7,433 bases of DNA from an uncultured Ruminococcus sp. (GTDB lineage Bacteria > Bacillota > Clostridia > Oscillospirales > CAG-272). The DNA is taken from positions 1 to 7,433 of the forward strand of contig CADBRS010000103.1 in NCBI GenBank assembly GCA_902797125.1, in the 5' to 3' direction. Shown here in pieces: positions 5,912 through 7,433 of this stretch (its first letter is position 1; the number at the start of each line of letters is the position of its first letter). Under the pieces are notes generated by a model. The model saw nothing but the letters and a program-made list of their open reading frames with translations, made no database searches and was not told the DNA's origin. Position numbers and translations under genes: made by a program.

Positions 5912-5940
5912 ATTATATCACGAAAATGGCCGAAATGCAA
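5912..5940 (-). promoter_or_regulatory. Extended -10 promoter of citrate synthase
   Basis: On the minus strand TGATATAAT (5920-5912) is a perfect extended -10 element. The hexamer 17 bp upstream, TTGCAT (5940-5935), is a weak -35, as is usual when an extended -10 is present. Transcription would begin near 5905, inside the terminator stem, leaving a leader of about 80 nt that contains only part of that hairpin. Confidence 0.65.
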
Positions 5941-5970
5941 TATCAAATGAGAAATTATTCATATTTCGGC
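5929..5970. promoter_or_regulatory. Inverted repeat overlapping the citrate synthase -35, possible operator
   Basis: The 8-bp half-sites gccgaaat (5929-5936) and atttcggc (5963-5970) are separated by 26 bp of AT-rich DNA. The near half overlaps the weak -35 hexamer, where a bound regulator could block or recruit RNA polymerase. Citrate synthase genes in Bacillota are often under carbon- or citrate-responsive control, but the regulator here is not identified. Confidence 0.35.
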
Positions 5971-5978
5971 GCAAAAAA

Positions 5979-6000
5979 GCAAAAAAATGCAGTTTTTTGC
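5979..6000 (-). terminator. AT-rich hairpin after the MBOAT gene, weak or auxiliary terminator
   Basis: The sequence gcaaaaaa (5979-5986) pairs with ttttttgc (5993-6000). On the minus strand it is followed by a further T-run (5978-5973). The stem is too AT-rich to be a strong terminator but may assist the better one at 5883-5911. Its A/T tracts also lie upstream of the citrate synthase promoter. Confidence 0.3.
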
Positions 6001-6041
6001 AAAAACGAGAGGCAAGAGTCTTCATGTTGCCCAAGAACGGA

Positions 6042-7433
6042 TCAAAATTTCCAATACAGGAACGGATTGAAGGAAGAATCAGCCAGATACCCGATGCAAA
6101 GCGCCAGACCCAGTATGCAAAGGATGTTTTCGACCCACTCTGCCCAGACATAGCGGGCCTTCAGTTTCTGAAGCCATTGTTTCGGACCGGGGAGGCACGC
6201 AGCGATCAAAATCATGGAAAAGATCATATTGCGGATCCATTCGTAGGCGGTGAGCCCGGAAGTAAACCCTGCTCCGGAGAATCCGAACAGCGTTCTGAAA
6301 TAGTTGCCGAATGCCGGAAGGGTCAATCCCGCGTCGCTTCCGTCGAAAGCGAATATTAGCCATCCGAACATGATCATGAGAATAGCATATCCGTGGCGGA
6401 CGAAAGTAGGAGTCTTTTCCAGCAATTTTCCTAGAAACAGCTTTTCAACGGCCAGAATCACGAAGAAGTAGAGACCCCAAAGGAGAAAATTCCATGCGGC
6501 GCCATGCCAAAAACCTGTTAAAACCCACACGATAAACAGATTGAGATACATTTTGGGGATTTTGACACGGTTTCCTCCCAGCGGAATGTAGACATATTCC
6601 TTGAACCATGTCGAGAGGGAAATATGCCACCGCCTCCAAAAATCTGTGATGCTCTTGGAGATGTAGGGATAGTTGAAGTTCTCGGGGAATGAGAAACCGA
6701 GCATTTTGCCTAAGCCGATGGCCATATCCGAATAGCCTGAAAAATCGAAATAAATCTGCATGGAAAACATGAACAGACCCAGCCAGCCCAGTAGTGTTGT
6801 GAGCTGGGAATCAGGCATTTGATAGATTTGGGTCCAGAGCGCACCGGCTGTGTTCGCCAGAACCACCTTTTTCGTCAAGCCGCAGACGAATGTCCGTATG
6901 CCTGAAACAAAAAGCGGGACACTGTACGGGCGATCGTTTAGCTGATGCTCGATATCCGAATAACGAATGATCGGTCCAGCAACCAACTGAGGGAACAAAA
7001 CGACATACGTTCCGAACTTGATATAATTCTTTTGGAGCTGAACTTTGCCCCGATAAATGTCTATGACGTATGAGAGTGCCTGAAATGTGTAAAAAGAGAT
7101 ACCTAAGGGAAAGGCAATGCCGAGCGGCTGGAGGGAGGAAAATGCCGGGATCGATGCAATGTTCCGGATCATGAAGTCCGTGTATTTGAAAAAGACGAGC
7201 GAACCGAGATTCAAAATGACGGCAAGGATCAGTGTGATTTTTGCCTTTTTCGGCTGATCCTTCAGTTTGAACCGGGCGATGAGCCAGCCTGCGGCGTAAT
7301 CGATTGAAAAAGTTGACACGAGCAGGATCAAATATTTGCGCTCTTCCGGTCTCCAGGCATAAAAAATCAGGCTGAGGATCAGCAGGGCCAGGTTCCGGTA
7401 TTTGACCGGAACAGCATAATAAATGAGCAGAGT
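6042..7433 (-). CDS. MBOAT family O-acyltransferase, AlgI/DltB-like (5' end outside the window)
   Basis: The frame stays open from the TGA at 6042 to the right edge, giving 463 visible residues. Only about a dozen N-terminal residues seem to be missing relative to AlgI. An in-frame TTG at 7331 is not the start: the upstream codons read LLIYYAVPVKYRNLALL, typical of AlgI-like N-termini. It is a polytopic membrane protein with many hydrophobic helices. Family motifs, in visible numbering, are FPQLVAGPIIRY (147-158), FDFSGYSDMA (230-239), DFWRRWHISLS (264-274) and LTGFWHGAAW (305-314), with the catalytic MBOAT histidine (His310). Such proteins move acyl groups, often acetyl, across the membrane onto exported polysaccharides, teichoic acids or peptidoglycan, usually with an SGNH/DHHW-type partner. 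No partner lies downstream, so one may lie upstream beyond the window. The exact substrate is unknown. Confidence 0.93.
   Translation of the reverse strand, partial: TLLIYYAVPVKYRNLALLILSLIFYAWRPEERKYLILLVSTFSIDYAAGWLIARFKLKDQPKKAKITLILAVILNLGSLVFFKYTDFMIRNIASIPAFSSLQPLGIAFPLGISFYTFQALSYVIDIYRGKVQLQKNYIKFGTYVVLFPQLVAGPIIRYSDIEHQLNDRPYSVPLFVSGIRTFVCGLTKKVVLANTAGALWTQIYQMPDSQLTTLLGWLGLFMFSMQIYFDFSGYSDMAIGLGKMLGFSFPENFNYPYISKSITDFWRRWHISLSTWFKEYVYIPLGGNRVKIPKMYLNLFIVWVLTGFWHGAAWNFLLWGLYFFVILAVEKLFLGKLLEKTPTFVRHGYAILMIMFGWLIFAFDGSDAGLTLPAFGNYFRTLFGFSGAGFTSGLTAYEWIRNMIFSMILIAACLPGPKQWLQKLKARYVWAEWVENILCILGLALCIGYLADSSFNPFLYWKF

Noticed and set aside
7329..7331. TTG as start of the MBOAT gene
   Set aside because: The frame continues upstream to the window edge with residues matching AlgI-like N-terminal helices, so the gene is truncated by the window rather than starting here.

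Overview
The window looks like ordinary chromosome from a low-to-mid GC Gram-positive bacterium, most likely a gut-type Clostridia/Bacillota. The signs are consensus sigma-A promoters (TTGACA/TTGACT with 17-18 bp spacers and TATAAT), GGAGG-type ribosome binding sites, hairpin-plus-T-run terminators behind most transcripts, and a BspA-like leucine-rich-repeat lipoprotein. The genus cannot be fixed from the sequence. No mobile element, CRISPR array, tRNA or rRNA is visible.

Layout, left to right. Positions 1-41 may be the very end of a rightward gene, facing a leftward two-gene unit across a 13-bp hairpin (56-87). That unit is a sugar-phosphate-type nucleotidyltransferase (890-1822) followed 5 bp later by a calcineurin-like metallophosphoesterase (96-884), both driven by a strong promoter at 1890-1943. 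A 242-bp divergent intergenic region also carries a near-perfect promoter for rightward tyrS (2065-3288). The tyrS mRNA would begin with a 13-bp perfect hairpin abutting the ribosome binding site, and no T-box leader is seen. A bidirectional terminator (3303-3331) separates tyrS from a leftward LRR lipoprotein gene (3352-4278) with its own promoter (4321-4349). Next, also leftward, is a citrate synthase (4442-5824) with a strong terminator. Its start overlaps a possible 10-codon leader ORF, and its promoter overlaps the terminator of the gene upstream. The right end is a 5'-truncated, AlgI-like MBOAT O-acyltransferase (6042 to beyond 7433).

The genes do not form one pathway. They are housekeeping or central metabolism (tyrS, citrate synthase) mixed with envelope functions (LRR lipoprotein, MBOAT acyltransferase) and one tightly coupled pair of unknown substrate (nucleotidyltransferase plus phosphoesterase). 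No convincing new multi-gene system is visible. The points most worth a second look are regulatory: the tyrS leader hairpin, the citrate synthase leader ORF, and the terminator/promoter/dyad arrangement upstream of citrate synthase. The coupled nucleotidyltransferase-phosphoesterase pair and the hexanucleotide-repeat tail of the lipoprotein are also of interest.
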